Shown piece after piece: positions 26,516-36,000 of a stretch of DNA of 64,000 nucleotides; position 1 is the stretch's first letter, and the number at the start of each line of letters is the position of its first letter. The stretch covers positions 694,169-758,168 of the forward strand of contig NZ_FTPD01000045.1 in the NCBI RefSeq assembly GCF_900156895.1, given 5' to 3'. The notes beneath the pieces were generated by a model that saw only the letters and a program-made list of their open reading frames with translations, searched no databases and was not told the origin of the DNA. The DNA comes from Mesorhizobium prunaredense (GTDB lineage Bacteria; Pseudomonadota; Alphaproteobacteria; Rhizobiales; Rhizobiaceae). A program made the position numbers and the translations under genes.

Positions 26516-28573
26516 ATGACAGCCGAACCGATCGAGAGACTGAATTACTTCCAGTTCCAGTATCTCGGAGCCGAGGATCTCATCGCCCAGCAGGCCTATC
26601 ACCGCGACATGCGGCGGCGCCACAATCTGGGGCCACATACAGCGGGCATCATTACCGGCCTGAACGTCGTCGAGCGGGCGCGTGAGGGTGACGCGCCGTT
26701 CGTCGACGTCTATGTCTTGCCGGGCATCTGTGTCGACGGCTATGGCCGCGACATCGTCGTGCTGGAGCCGGTGCGCATCGACGGCGAGCTGTTCGCCGCC
26801 TACAACACCGACCGGCATCTGGAGCTGTGGATCGGCTATGACGAGCAGGCGGCGCAGACTGCGACCGGCGGCTTCGCGCCCTGCACCGACGCCGAGAGCT
26901 ATGCCCGCGTACGCGAAACCTATCGTTTCGCCGTTGGCTCCATCGATCCCAGCCATGACGAGATCGTCGTCGACGGCAAGAATGCGGTGGCGCCAGCCGT
27001 TGCCGGGCCGGACGACACCATCATTCCCGCCGATGAATCCATCCCCTACCAGGATTTTCCGGACAATGAACGGCAAGCGCGCTGGCTGGTACGGCTCGGC
27101 ATGTGCCATTGGGACGGCACGGTGCGCAAGTTCCGCCCGGCCGCTGCCGGTATGCTGGCCGAGGGCCGTCGCTACGCCGGCTTCGTCGGCGGCGCCCTGC
27201 TTTCTGAAAGCGGGGCGTTGCGGATCGCGCCGCGCACCGCCGCCGTGGATGTCGACCTCGTGGATTTCGCCACCGTCGACGGCCGGCTGCAGGTAAACGG
27301 CCGGATCGTCGCCAAGAAGGATGTCTTCCTGCATGGCGGCAAGCTGTCGCTGCAATCGGCAGGCGGCTCCGACGAGACGGTGCCGCTGTGGCTGCAGCGG
27401 CTGCCCGCGCCGATCGGCAGTGGCGGCGACCTGCGCATCCATATCGGTGACAATCCGGCCAAGAACACGCGGCTGACCATCGGTCCGGGGCCGATGCCGA
27501 CGTCCATGGCCACGGAGAAGGTCGTGCTCGGCGTGCGCGGCGACGACAAGGTCGACATTCCGACCGGCCGGCTGCGCTTCGGCGCACTGACCCGCCAGCA
27601 TATCGACCTGTGGGGCACCGACGACAACGCCATCGCCCCCTACGGTATCGGCGTGCAGGGTGGCGCCACCTATTTCCGCACCGGCGGTGATTTCTACTGG
27701 CATCTCAACGGCGAGCACAGCGACGCCAATGGCGACCCGGGCGCCGGCGGAGCGCAACTGATGCGGCTGTCCGGGCAGGGCAGCCTGCATTTCCGCAACG
27801 ATTTCCGCCAGTTCCTCAACGTCGTCGCCAACGGCCAGGCCTTCGGCATCGGCGTGCAGGACCTGACGCTCTATCAGCGCTCATGGTCGGACTTCGCCTG
27901 GTATCGCGGCGGCGGTCATGGCATGGGCCATTTCGATCCCGGCGGCGGCGCGCTGGCAATGTGGCTGGACGGTGCCAGCCGGCTGTCGGTGATGGGCGGC
28001 GTGACCAGCCGCTCGACCGTCAGCCTGTGGGGCAGCAAGCTGGAATTCCTCACCGGCGCCGGTGACACCAATACCGACCCGCTGGAGATGATGCGCATCA
28101 CCAATGCGCCCAACCGCAACGACCTGCGCATCGTCATCGGCGACGACGATGTCGGCGACGATCGCCTGACCGTCGGTCCGGTGACCGGCGCCGGCTTCCA
28201 GGAGAAATTCGCTGTCCAGAACAATGGCGACGTGCGTGTCGCTGGCGATCTCTACGTGCGCGGCAGCAGAGTGCCGCCCGCGATCGATATCGTCACCGGC
28301 AAGTATTTCCTCAACAGGACAACCGGCGGCACCGACACCATCCAGCTATTCGTATCCACCGGCCGCGTGGCCAACATCTCCGATGCGCACATCACCGTGG
28401 CGCTATCCGATATCGGCAACCAGCATACGGCCACCGATGCGCGCTGGGCGGTCAGCTGGGACGGCACCAAGACCCTAGCCGGCTCGACAGCGATCTTTCC
28501 GATCAAATGCGAGGTGGGCGACTCCGACGGCCACCTTTTCTTCTTCACCTTCGTGGCTGTCTTCTACGGCTGA
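26516..28573 (+). CDS. eCIS fibre/tip protein C, beta-rich
   Basis: A 685-residue protein whose first 90 residues resemble the docking domain of the two previous genes, but without the Cys (YLGAEDLIAQQAYHRDMRRR, TAGIITGLNVVERA, LPGICVDGYGRDIVVLEP). The rest is a long, beta-rich body with repeated parts such as LRIHIGDNPAKNTRLTIGPG and LRIVIGDDDVGDDRLTVGPV, reminiscent of tail-fibre shafts. The C-terminal 100 residues form a compact head. It is preceded by a caggaggg ribosome-binding site. A third paralogue in this position implies a mixed or layered set of tail appendages. Confidence 0.7.
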   Translation: MTAEPIERLNYFQFQYLGAEDLIAQQAYHRDMRRRHNLGPHTAGIITGLNVVERAREGDAPFVDVYVLPGICVDGYGRDIVVLEPVRIDGELFAAYNTDRHLELWIGYDEQAAQTATGGFAPCTDAESYARVRETYRFAVGSIDPSHDEIVVDGKNAVAPAVAGPDDTIIPADESIPYQDFPDNERQARWLVRLGMCHWDGTVRKFRPAAAGMLAEGRRYAGFVGGALLSESGALRIAPRTAAVDVDLVDFATVDGRLQVNGRIVAKKDVFLHGGKLSLQSAGGSDETVPLWLQRLPAPIGSGGDLRIHIGDNPAKNTRLTIGPGPMPTSMATEKVVLGVRGDDKVDIPTGRLRFGALTRQHIDLWGTDDNAIAPYGIGVQGGATYFRTGGDFYWHLNGEHSDANGDPGAGGAQLMRLSGQGSLHFRNDFRQFLNVVANGQAFGIGVQDLTLYQRSWSDFAWYRGGGHGMGHFDPGGGALAMWLDGASRLSVMGGVTSRSTVSLWGSKLEFLTGAGDTNTDPLEMMRITNAPNRNDLRIVIGDDDVGDDRLTVGPVTGAGFQEKFAVQNNGDVRVAGDLYVRGSRVPPAIDIVTGKYFLNRTTGGTDTIQLFVSTGRVANISDAHITVALSDIGNQHTATDARWAVSWDGTKTLAGSTAIFPIKCEVGDSDGHLFFFTFVAVFYG

Positions 28574-28587
28574 AAGGGACTGATGCG

Positions 28588-28833
28588 ATGTGGCTCATTC
28601 GAGACAAGGCACTGATGCGGCTCCCGGATGGCGCCTCAATCCCCGCCGGCTTCAAGGAGGTCGAGCCGCCGGAGGACTTCGAGGCCAACCCGACGAACTA
28701 TCGCATCCACAAGAGCAAGATCGTGCCGTTGAGCAAGAAGGAAAAGGAAGCGGCGCGGCAATCCACGCGCCTGTTTCTCACCCAGGAGGAGATCGCCAAG
28801 ATCAAGCTCGCCATCGAGAAGGGAATCATCTGA
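28588..28833 (+). CDS. Small eCIS protein, 81 residues
   Basis: The ATG at 28588 gives a short, charged protein starting MWLIRDKALMRLPDGASIP and ending with a Lys-rich helix (LTQEEIAKIKLAIEKGII). No family is recognised. It lies 14 nt after fibre gene C and overlaps the next small gene by TGATG. A fibre-assembly or attachment role is possible from position, but nothing in the sequence proves it. Confidence 0.6.
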   Translation: MWLIRDKALMRLPDGASIPAGFKEVEPPEDFEANPTNYRIHKSKIVPLSKKEKEAARQSTRLFLTQEEIAKIKLAIEKGII

Positions 28834-29057
28834 TGAACCAGCACATCGCGCAAAAGACGATCGAAGCCGGTGCGGTCGACCTCGCGGCGCGGCTCGCCGA
28901 ACTGCGCACCGAATGGGCGGAAGGGCAGCGCCGGCTCGACATGCTCGATGCCGAGCGCGCCAAGACCCGAGACACGCTCCTGCGTATCGGCGGCGCCATC
29001 CAGGTGCTCGAGGAACTGTCGGGCAGCGGCGACCCGAACGACGCCGGCACGCACTAG
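28833..29057 (+). CDS. Small coiled-coil eCIS protein, 74 residues
   Basis: The start ATG overlaps the stop of the preceding small gene (TGATG). The product is one predicted long helix with heptad spacing (LAARLAELRTEWAEGQRRLD, RAKTRDTLLRIGGAIQVLEE), followed by a short polar tail. The pattern resembles small phage-tail chaperones or fibre-linked coiled-coil proteins. No family assignment is offered. Confidence 0.6.
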   Translation: MNQHIAQKTIEAGAVDLAARLAELRTEWAEGQRRLDMLDAERAKTRDTLLRIGGAIQVLEELSGSGDPNDAGTH

Positions 29058-29069
29058 GCTGGCCGCGCC

Positions 29070-30947
29070 ATGCCGCCCGATGCCGCATATGCAGCCGTGT
29101 CTCGCCTCAGCCTCGGGCGGCTGAATCTGGAGACGCGCATTTCTTATGCGCAGGCCGCCCAGCTCGGGCCGGCCAGCGATCCCGCCGGCACTTTGGCGAA
29201 GGAGGTCGCCGCGTCGCTGTCCAGTGCGCTGGGGCCGATCTGCGACAGCGGCGGGCCGGCGGTCTGGATCATCCGGCGGCTGGACTTCGATCTGGCCGGC
29301 GGCCGCAGCTGGGAGCCAGGCCTTGTCGCCGATGCGCTGGCCGAGCAGTTGCGCGCGGTGCTGCTGCGCGTCTTGTCCGGCGAGTGTTCGGACATTGCCA
29401 TCCGCTTCCCGGACCGCGCCGCCTATCTGGCGCAGTTCCTTGCCGACCTGGTCGACGGCAAAACCTGGGACCGCTGGTATTATGGCGCTTTCGCCCCTCT
29501 GCACCCGCTGCCGGTGGGGGCGGCCGTCCGCATGGTCCTGGAAAAGGAACCCGGGATTTCGTTCGACATTCTGGTCCGCATCGCCGAACGCGGCGGGTTG
29601 CCGCGTTTTCTCGCCGGGCTCGGCGTTGCCGATGCCGACCGCATCCTGGCCATCGTGGCCGAACCGAACAAGGCCATGCCGGACATGCCGGTTCTGGTGA
29701 GGATCTGCGAAAGCCTCGTCGGCTTCGATCCGCCCGTGGCTCTGGGTGGCCCAAAGGCCATGCTGGAGGCGATGGTGCGGATCGGCATCGCAACCGGGCT
29801 CCCGGCACCGGTGCTGATGGCGGGACTGCGTTTCGTCGCCGGCCGTCTTCGAACAGGAGGTCGCGCGTCAGACAGACCGGAGGGACGGGACCGGCGCGCG
29901 GTTCCGGCTGATTTATCCGCAGCTGCGCGCAGTACGGACGTTCCCACGGGCGGCCGCCTGCAGTCACTACTGAAACAGCTGGCGGGGCGCGCGAAACCTG
30001 GCCGCAAGCGCAGTCACGCCGCGCGGGCCATCGACGTGGACGGCATTGTCACGCCACGCGCCGGCGTTTTCCTGCTCTGGCGCTCGGTCATCGAATTGGG
30101 ACTGGACCCGGTCTTCACCGCGGGCTGCCCGGCCGGGCTGGCCAGCGCGCGCCGGCAGGCGCTGGCGGTGGCACTGTCCGGTCTGAACCAGCCGGGGGCC
30201 GAGGACGACGAGGCGCTGCGTTGGCTGACCCTGCACGAGCCGGATGAAATGGCGGCACCGGCATTGTTCGCCGACAATGCGGCCGCCGTTCAGCAGGCAT
30301 TGTTCGCGACGCTGACCGGCCTGCGCCCGGCGCGGCCGCTGCATCTGGTGGTGCAGCGGGTCGGCGATGTCTCGATCCTGCAGGATGCGTTGACGCAGGA
30401 CTGGTACCACGCGGCGCGTGGCGCGCAGTCGCTGCCCTTGCCCGACGCCGAAATCGCCTCGGTGCTGGTGCCGGGGGAGATGATGGAGGAGCTGCCGGCA
30501 GCCTTACGCCGGTGGGAGGCTACGCCCATCGCCAATTCAACGCATGTCTTGTTCACGGAACGACCCGGTCCGAGGACCGAAACATTGGCCGCCGCCGCAC
30601 GGGCGCTGGAAAATCTGCGCCCGGCCGGGCCGGATCTCGACTATCTTGCCGGCGGGCGCGACCCGGACGCCGTCGACCTTTCGCTCATGCTCTTCGCCCG
30701 CGCCGCCTATGCCGACGTCGGCCGGCGTCTGCCGGGCCTGACCCTGAGCAGCGCCGCCTATCTCGGCCGCAACGCCGTCCACGGCGTCGGGCGTCTTCGC
30801 ATCAACCCGTCCGGCAGCCATGCCGATGCCGAGGTCGATCTCTCCTCGGTGCCATTCGACTTCATCTGGCGCATGACCGGCCTCGGCGGCACCGTCTACC
30901 GGCTCGCCGACGGCCGCTCGATCCTGTTGAACATGGCGGGGGGCTGA
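29070..30947 (+). CDS. Probable eCIS tape-measure protein (Afp14 position)
   Basis: This 625-residue protein lies between the fibre genes and the AAA+ ATPase, the place of the tape measure gene in Afp/PVC loci. Its N-terminal text WIIRRLDFDLAGGRSWEPGL, then LAEQLRAVLLRVLSG and WDRWYYGAFAPLHPLPVG, resembles that of eCIS tape-measure-like proteins, which begin with a conserved beta/alpha block. The remaining sequence is mostly helical and Ala/Leu-rich, with an Arg-rich linker around residues 270-310. Tape measures fix the length of the tube. If it is not one, the alternative is an assembly scaffold. The assignment rests mainly on position. Confidence 0.5.
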   Translation: MPPDAAYAAVSRLSLGRLNLETRISYAQAAQLGPASDPAGTLAKEVAASLSSALGPICDSGGPAVWIIRRLDFDLAGGRSWEPGLVADALAEQLRAVLLRVLSGECSDIAIRFPDRAAYLAQFLADLVDGKTWDRWYYGAFAPLHPLPVGAAVRMVLEKEPGISFDILVRIAERGGLPRFLAGLGVADADRILAIVAEPNKAMPDMPVLVRICESLVGFDPPVALGGPKAMLEAMVRIGIATGLPAPVLMAGLRFVAGRLRTGGRASDRPEGRDRRAVPADLSAAARSTDVPTGGRLQSLLKQLAGRAKPGRKRSHAARAIDVDGIVTPRAGVFLLWRSVIELGLDPVFTAGCPAGLASARRQALAVALSGLNQPGAEDDEALRWLTLHEPDEMAAPALFADNAAAVQQALFATLTGLRPARPLHLVVQRVGDVSILQDALTQDWYHAARGAQSLPLPDAEIASVLVPGEMMEELPAALRRWEATPIANSTHVLFTERPGPRTETLAAAARALENLRPAGPDLDYLAGGRDPDAVDLSLMLFARAAYADVGRRLPGLTLSSAAYLGRNAVHGVGRLRINPSGSHADAEVDLSSVPFDFIWRMTGLGGTVYRLADGRSILLNMAGG

Positions 30948-30951
30948 CGCC

Positions 30952-33081
30952 ATGCTGCTGGCTCCCGCGCCGATTCCGGGCTACCGGCGTGCCGGCGAGC
31001 ATCTGGCCGACGAACTGGCCTGGCTGGACCTGCTGCTCGCTCGTCATGTCGCCTGGCTGCGGGCGACCGGCCAGTTCAACGAAGACCCGCTGCGCGGGCT
31101 CTACATCACCGACGCCGAAGTCGCAGCGCGGCTGGCCGGTGCCGAGCAGACGGGCCACGAGCATGATCATCGCATCGCCGCCAAGCGGACCTTCATCGAC
31201 GCCAGGCTGGGCCAGGGCGACCTGGAAATGCCGCTGCTCGCCCTGGCCAGGCAGTTCGGTCTCGACGATTTCGAGCGCGGCTGCCTGTTGATGGCAGCCG
31301 CCTCGGCGATCGAGCCGCGCTACGAGACCCTGTTCGCCTATGCGCATAACGACGTCTCACGCAAACTGCCGACACCGGGCCTTGCGCTGGCGCTGTTGGC
31401 ATCGACGCAGCAGCAGCGGTTCGAATGGCTCGCCTGTTTCTCGGCGCAGTCACCGCTGTTTCGCTGCGATCTCCTGCGGATGGCTTCCGCCGATGCGGGC
31501 CGGCCTCTGGTCGGCCGTGGCCTGGCCATGGATGAGCGGCTGGCCTTTGCCCTGCTGGGGGCTGATCGCGGTGCCGATGAGCGGTTGGCGGCCTTCACGG
31601 CAGTCATGGGGCCGCCGCTGGTGCCATGGCGGCCCGACGCGCTGCTGGAGCAGATCGCTTCCGGTCTGGGCAAGGAATGGCCGACAAGCGCCGTGCTGCT
31701 CGACGGCCCGCCCGACAGCGGCCAGCGGCAGCTCACCCATGCGGCCAGCAGTCGGCTGGGATTGAAGCTGATCGAGGCCGACTTGTCACATCCCGCCGCT
31801 GCCTTGCTGCCGGCGCAGGAGCTCGGCCGGCTGCTGGCGCGCGAGGCGCTGCTTTGCGACGCGGTGCTGCTGGCGACAACGCGCGAGGCTGCTGCCGACC
31901 GGCGTCATGAGGCCACGATTGCAGCCGCGGTGCAGGCCGGCGCTACGGCCTTCGTCGCTCCGGCGCCCGGCACCGTCGTTGCGCGGAATTTCGCACGCGG
32001 CACGCAGCTGGTCGAAATCGCCATGCCGGCGCCCACCATGCTGCAGCGCGGGCATTGGTGGCGATCGGCCTTCGAGGCCGCGGCCCGCCCGCATGATCCG
32101 GTACTGCCGTCGAGGCTTGGGCTGGCGCTTCGTTGCGGTCCGGACGCCATGGCCGCGGTCGCGGCGTCGCTCGATCCGCAGCGGCCGCTTGACTTCCGGG
32201 ACATCGCCGACGCCGCCCGCCGTGCCACGCGGGCCGAGGTGCCTTCGCTGGCGCGGCTGGTGCGGCCGCACTGGCGCTGGGACGATCTGGTGCTGCCAGA
32301 GCGCCAGGCAGCGCGCCTGCGCCAGATCTGCGCCGAACTTGACCACGCGCCGCGCGTCCTGCACGACTGGAGTTTTGCCGGCAAGGCTGCCGCCGGTCAC
32401 AACAATCTCGTGCTGTTCAGTGGCGCCAGCGGCACCGGCAAGACCATGGCCGCGTCGCTGATCGCCGCCGCGATCGGCCTCGATCTTTACCGCGTCGATC
32501 TTTCCGCCATGGTCGACAAGTATATCGGCGAGACCGAGAAGAACCTCGAGCGCATGTTCGCAGCCATGGAGGTCAGCAATGCCGTCGTCTTCTTCGACGA
32601 GGCGGACGTGCTGTTCTCCAAACGCACTGAGGTGAAGGACGCGCATGACCGCTACGCCAATCTCAGCGTCGCCTATCTGCTGCAACGCATCGAGGCTTAT
32701 GAGGGGCTGGTCGTGCTGGCCACCAACCTCGCCGGCAACATGGACGACGCGTTTTCGCGCCGGCTGCGGCATATCGTGCATTTCCCCTTGCCCGATGTCC
32801 GCATGCGCCGGCAATTGTGGGCGCGGGCCTTTCCCGAGCAGACGCCCCTGGCGTCCGACCTCGACCTTGACGCGCTGGCGACGCGTTTCGAACTGACCGG
32901 CGGCAGCATTCGCAACGTTGCCCTGGCCAGCGCCTATCTGGCGGCGGCCGAGGACCTGCCGGTCTGCCAGCGTCATGCCTTGCAGGCCGTTGCCGTCGAG
33001 CTGGAAAAGCTCGGCCGACCGCCCACCCGCGACGATTTCGGCGACGCCTACGGCCTGCTTGTCGCTGCGCAGGACGGCTGA
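30952..33081 (+). CDS. eCIS AAA+ ATPase (Afp15/Pvc15-type)
   Basis: A 709-residue protein with a helical N-terminal half and a C-terminal AAA+ domain. The Walker A GASGTGKT has its Lys at residue 497, the Walker B VVFFDEADVLF has the Asp/Glu pair at 549-550, and the SRRLRHIVHFPLPD segment carries the arginine finger. The small AAA lid continues to about residue 690. In eCIS this ATPase is essential for assembly and cargo loading, and is a marker gene of the family. It starts 4 nt after the putative tape measure and ends 2 nt before the giant cargo gene, consistent with joint expression. Confidence 0.92.
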   Translation: MLLAPAPIPGYRRAGEHLADELAWLDLLLARHVAWLRATGQFNEDPLRGLYITDAEVAARLAGAEQTGHEHDHRIAAKRTFIDARLGQGDLEMPLLALARQFGLDDFERGCLLMAAASAIEPRYETLFAYAHNDVSRKLPTPGLALALLASTQQQRFEWLACFSAQSPLFRCDLLRMASADAGRPLVGRGLAMDERLAFALLGADRGADERLAAFTAVMGPPLVPWRPDALLEQIASGLGKEWPTSAVLLDGPPDSGQRQLTHAASSRLGLKLIEADLSHPAAALLPAQELGRLLAREALLCDAVLLATTREAAADRRHEATIAAAVQAGATAFVAPAPGTVVARNFARGTQLVEIAMPAPTMLQRGHWWRSAFEAAARPHDPVLPSRLGLALRCGPDAMAAVAASLDPQRPLDFRDIADAARRATRAEVPSLARLVRPHWRWDDLVLPERQAARLRQICAELDHAPRVLHDWSFAGKAAAGHNNLVLFSGASGTGKTMAASLIAAAIGLDLYRVDLSAMVDKYIGETEKNLERMFAAMEVSNAVVFFDEADVLFSKRTEVKDAHDRYANLSVAYLLQRIEAYEGLVVLATNLAGNMDDAFSRRLRHIVHFPLPDVRMRRQLWARAFPEQTPLASDLDLDALATRFELTGGSIRNVALASAYLAAAEDLPVCQRHALQAVAVELEKLGRPPTRDDFGDAYGLLVAAQDG

Positions 33082-33083
33082 CG

Positions 33084-36000
33084 ATGAACCAGACGGTCCG
33101 CGCTCTGCCGGTCGTGCCCCGCGCCGCGCGGACGCCGGCGCCCGACGATGCCAGCGTGCTTGCCGAGGTCCGTCACAGCGAGTTGTGGGCGAAGAGCGGC
33201 CCGGTATCGCCGCTGATGACCCAGGGCGCGCGCATGACGCCGCAGGCGGCCGCCGGCCTGCAGCCCAGCGCCGGCAATGCCGCTGTGCAGAACCTGCGCG
33301 CCGCCGCCAGACAGGAGGGGCAGGACAAGGCGAAGGCGGCCGCCGCCGAAGAGACGAAGGCCAAGGCCGACGCCGCGGTGGAGGACGCCAAGGACGAGAC
33401 CAAGCCGGAGCCGACCGAGGCCCAGAAGCCGGGCAAGCCGGCAGCGGGCAAGCTCGCCGGCGGCGCGCCGGCGCAGCCGGCGTCGGCTGCGGGGGAATGG
33501 CCGGCCGAACCGGCTGCCGGCGGCGGGGCCGCCAGTCCCGACGCGGCGACCGCCCGCGCTGGGCAGATCGCTGGCCAGATGCCGCCGGGCGGCAGCGCGG
33601 TGCAGCGGCAGCCGCCATCCTTTCCGCCGCCGTCGGCGCAGCCGCGCGCGGCCAGCCCGCAGGCGCTACAGCGCAAGGCCGGCAAGCCGCCGGTGCCGGA
33701 AAACGTGCTGCCGCAGCCGACCGCGCCGGATCCGATCCCCAAGGCGACCGAGGAGATCGGGAAGGCCGCCAACCTCGTCTTGCCCGAGCAGGCCATGCCC
33801 GAGGTCAAGGAGAGCCCCGGCCATCACATGCCGGATGTCACCGGCAAGCGGCTCAGCCAGGCCGAGATGCGCATGATCCTGCTCGGCGAGCCGGCGATGG
33901 CAAACGCCCAGCTTACCGAAGAGGCAGCGAAGAAGCTTCCGGAGAAGGAAGCGAATGAGGTACGCGACCAGATCAAGAAGTTGCGCGACATCAGGGAGGG
34001 TATCCTGAAGCCGGCGGACTCAGCCGTTGCGGCGGTGACGGTGCCGCCGGTGGCGCCGACGCCCATCGTCATCCATTCGGAGCCGTTGCCGCCGTCTACT
34101 GTTGGATCGGCGCAGCAGAAGATCTTCACCGCCGTGCTTGCCCGTTTCATGTCGGATCTGGACGGGCAGGCTAAGGAGATGCTTTCCCTCATCAAGACGG
34201 AAATCGAAACCTATCCGGGCGGCATCGTCGAAAAACGCTTGCCGAAACTCGGCGAGGACCAGATTCCCTCGCTCGCCGGCTCGCTCAGGCAGGCTGTCGA
34301 TCCGCTGGCGGCGCAGCTCGGGGTTGCTGGCCAGACACTGGACGACGCCGTCGCACTGCGCCGCCAGCAGGTCGAAAACGCACGCCAGGCTGCGGATCGC
34401 GCGGCGCGCGGCGCTGCCGACAAGGCCGCCGACGACGCGGCGGCCGCTGCCCTGGCCAAGCAGGCCAAGGCCCAGGCAGCCGCGCAGGCGGCCTCGAAAG
34501 ATGCCAAGGCCAAGGCAGCCAGGATGGCCAAGCCGCCGAAGCCGACCGCCAGGGATCAGGTTCAGGGCGCCATCCAGCGCATCCAGGACAAGGTCGGCGA
34601 AGCCATTGCGCGCTATCGACTGACGCTGAAGGACCGCAACACCGCGCTGGACGATGCCGCAGAGAAATACGCTGAGGCCTACCGCCGCGCCGCCATGGCC
34701 GACGAACTGGTGCTGAGGCCGCAGGGGGCGCCGTCGCCCGCCAGCGTGACGGCGGATTTCGCCAAGGAGAAGCAGACAAGGCTGGCCATCGCCGCCAGCA
34801 ATCGCTGGGCGCGCGAGCAGTCCGGCCTGGTGCGCAAGGCGGTCGACGCGCTGAAGCAGGATGCCAAGACCAGCATCGACGGCTTCATCAAGCAGGTCGA
34901 GACCGCCGGCGGCAACGCCTATGCCGAGTTGAAGAACTGGGCGACGGCGCAGAACCTGACCACCGAAAGCTGGTGGCAGGAGACGGCCGGCCAGCTCGAC
35001 CGTTGGGCGCAAGACGTGCATGAAACCGCGACCACCTGGGCCGGCGTTGAAACCAGGCTGGCCAGGCTTGAGCTGCAGCGCGACCTAGCCACCATCAATG
35101 AGCTCAGCCAGGCCCAGATCGCTGCCGAGGATGCTGCGCTGAAGGAGCACAAGGACGCCAAGGACAAGGAGAAGCTTAAGAGCATAGCCGAAGAAGGCGG
35201 CAGGAAGGGTGTCGCCGACTATCTGGAAAACACCGATTCGGTGCGCCGCCGCTTCATCTACGAGACCGCCGGGCGCGATCCGATCGAGCAGATGGCGGTC
35301 TCCATGCGCCGCCGCGTCGCAGAGATGCGCAAGAAGGAGGTGCAGGAAGCCGTCATCGCCAAGCTGCTGCCGATGGCGCAGAACCGCTCGCTGCCGGCCG
35401 ACGACTTCGAGAACCTCGAACTCATTATCCGCACCAAGTCGTCCGGCTTCCACGCCGCCAACATCTCCAACCGCATCTGGAAGTACGGCGAAGCCAAGAT
35501 CGGCACCGACGAGGACGAGATCTTCAAGGCGCTGACCGGCCTCGACGAGTTGCAGGTCGAACTGGTCAAGACGCATTACGAGCAGGCGCATGAGGGCCAT
35601 ACGCTCTACGGCGATCTCGACAGCGAGATGTCGGGCGCGGACTGGCGGCACGCCAAGGACCTGATGAAGGGCGATCCGGTGCTCGCCGACGTCTCATCGA
35701 TCTACTACGCCATACAGGGCGCCGGCACCGACGAGAAGCTGATCATGGACACGCTGCGGGCGATGCCGGCGGAGCGACGCGCGGCGGTCGAGGCGAAATA
35801 TCTCGAACTGCATGGCGAGAGCCTGGACGCCGCGCTGGCCGGCGACCTGTCCGGCAGCGAGTTGAAGCAGGCGCGTTCGCTGGCCAAGGGCGACAAGAAG
35901 GAGGGCAATGTCTATGCGCTCGATGCCGCCATGCGCCAGACCTGGAGCGGCATTCCTGACCAGGAAGGCGTCCACGCCGTCTACGACCAGGTGCGCGAGG

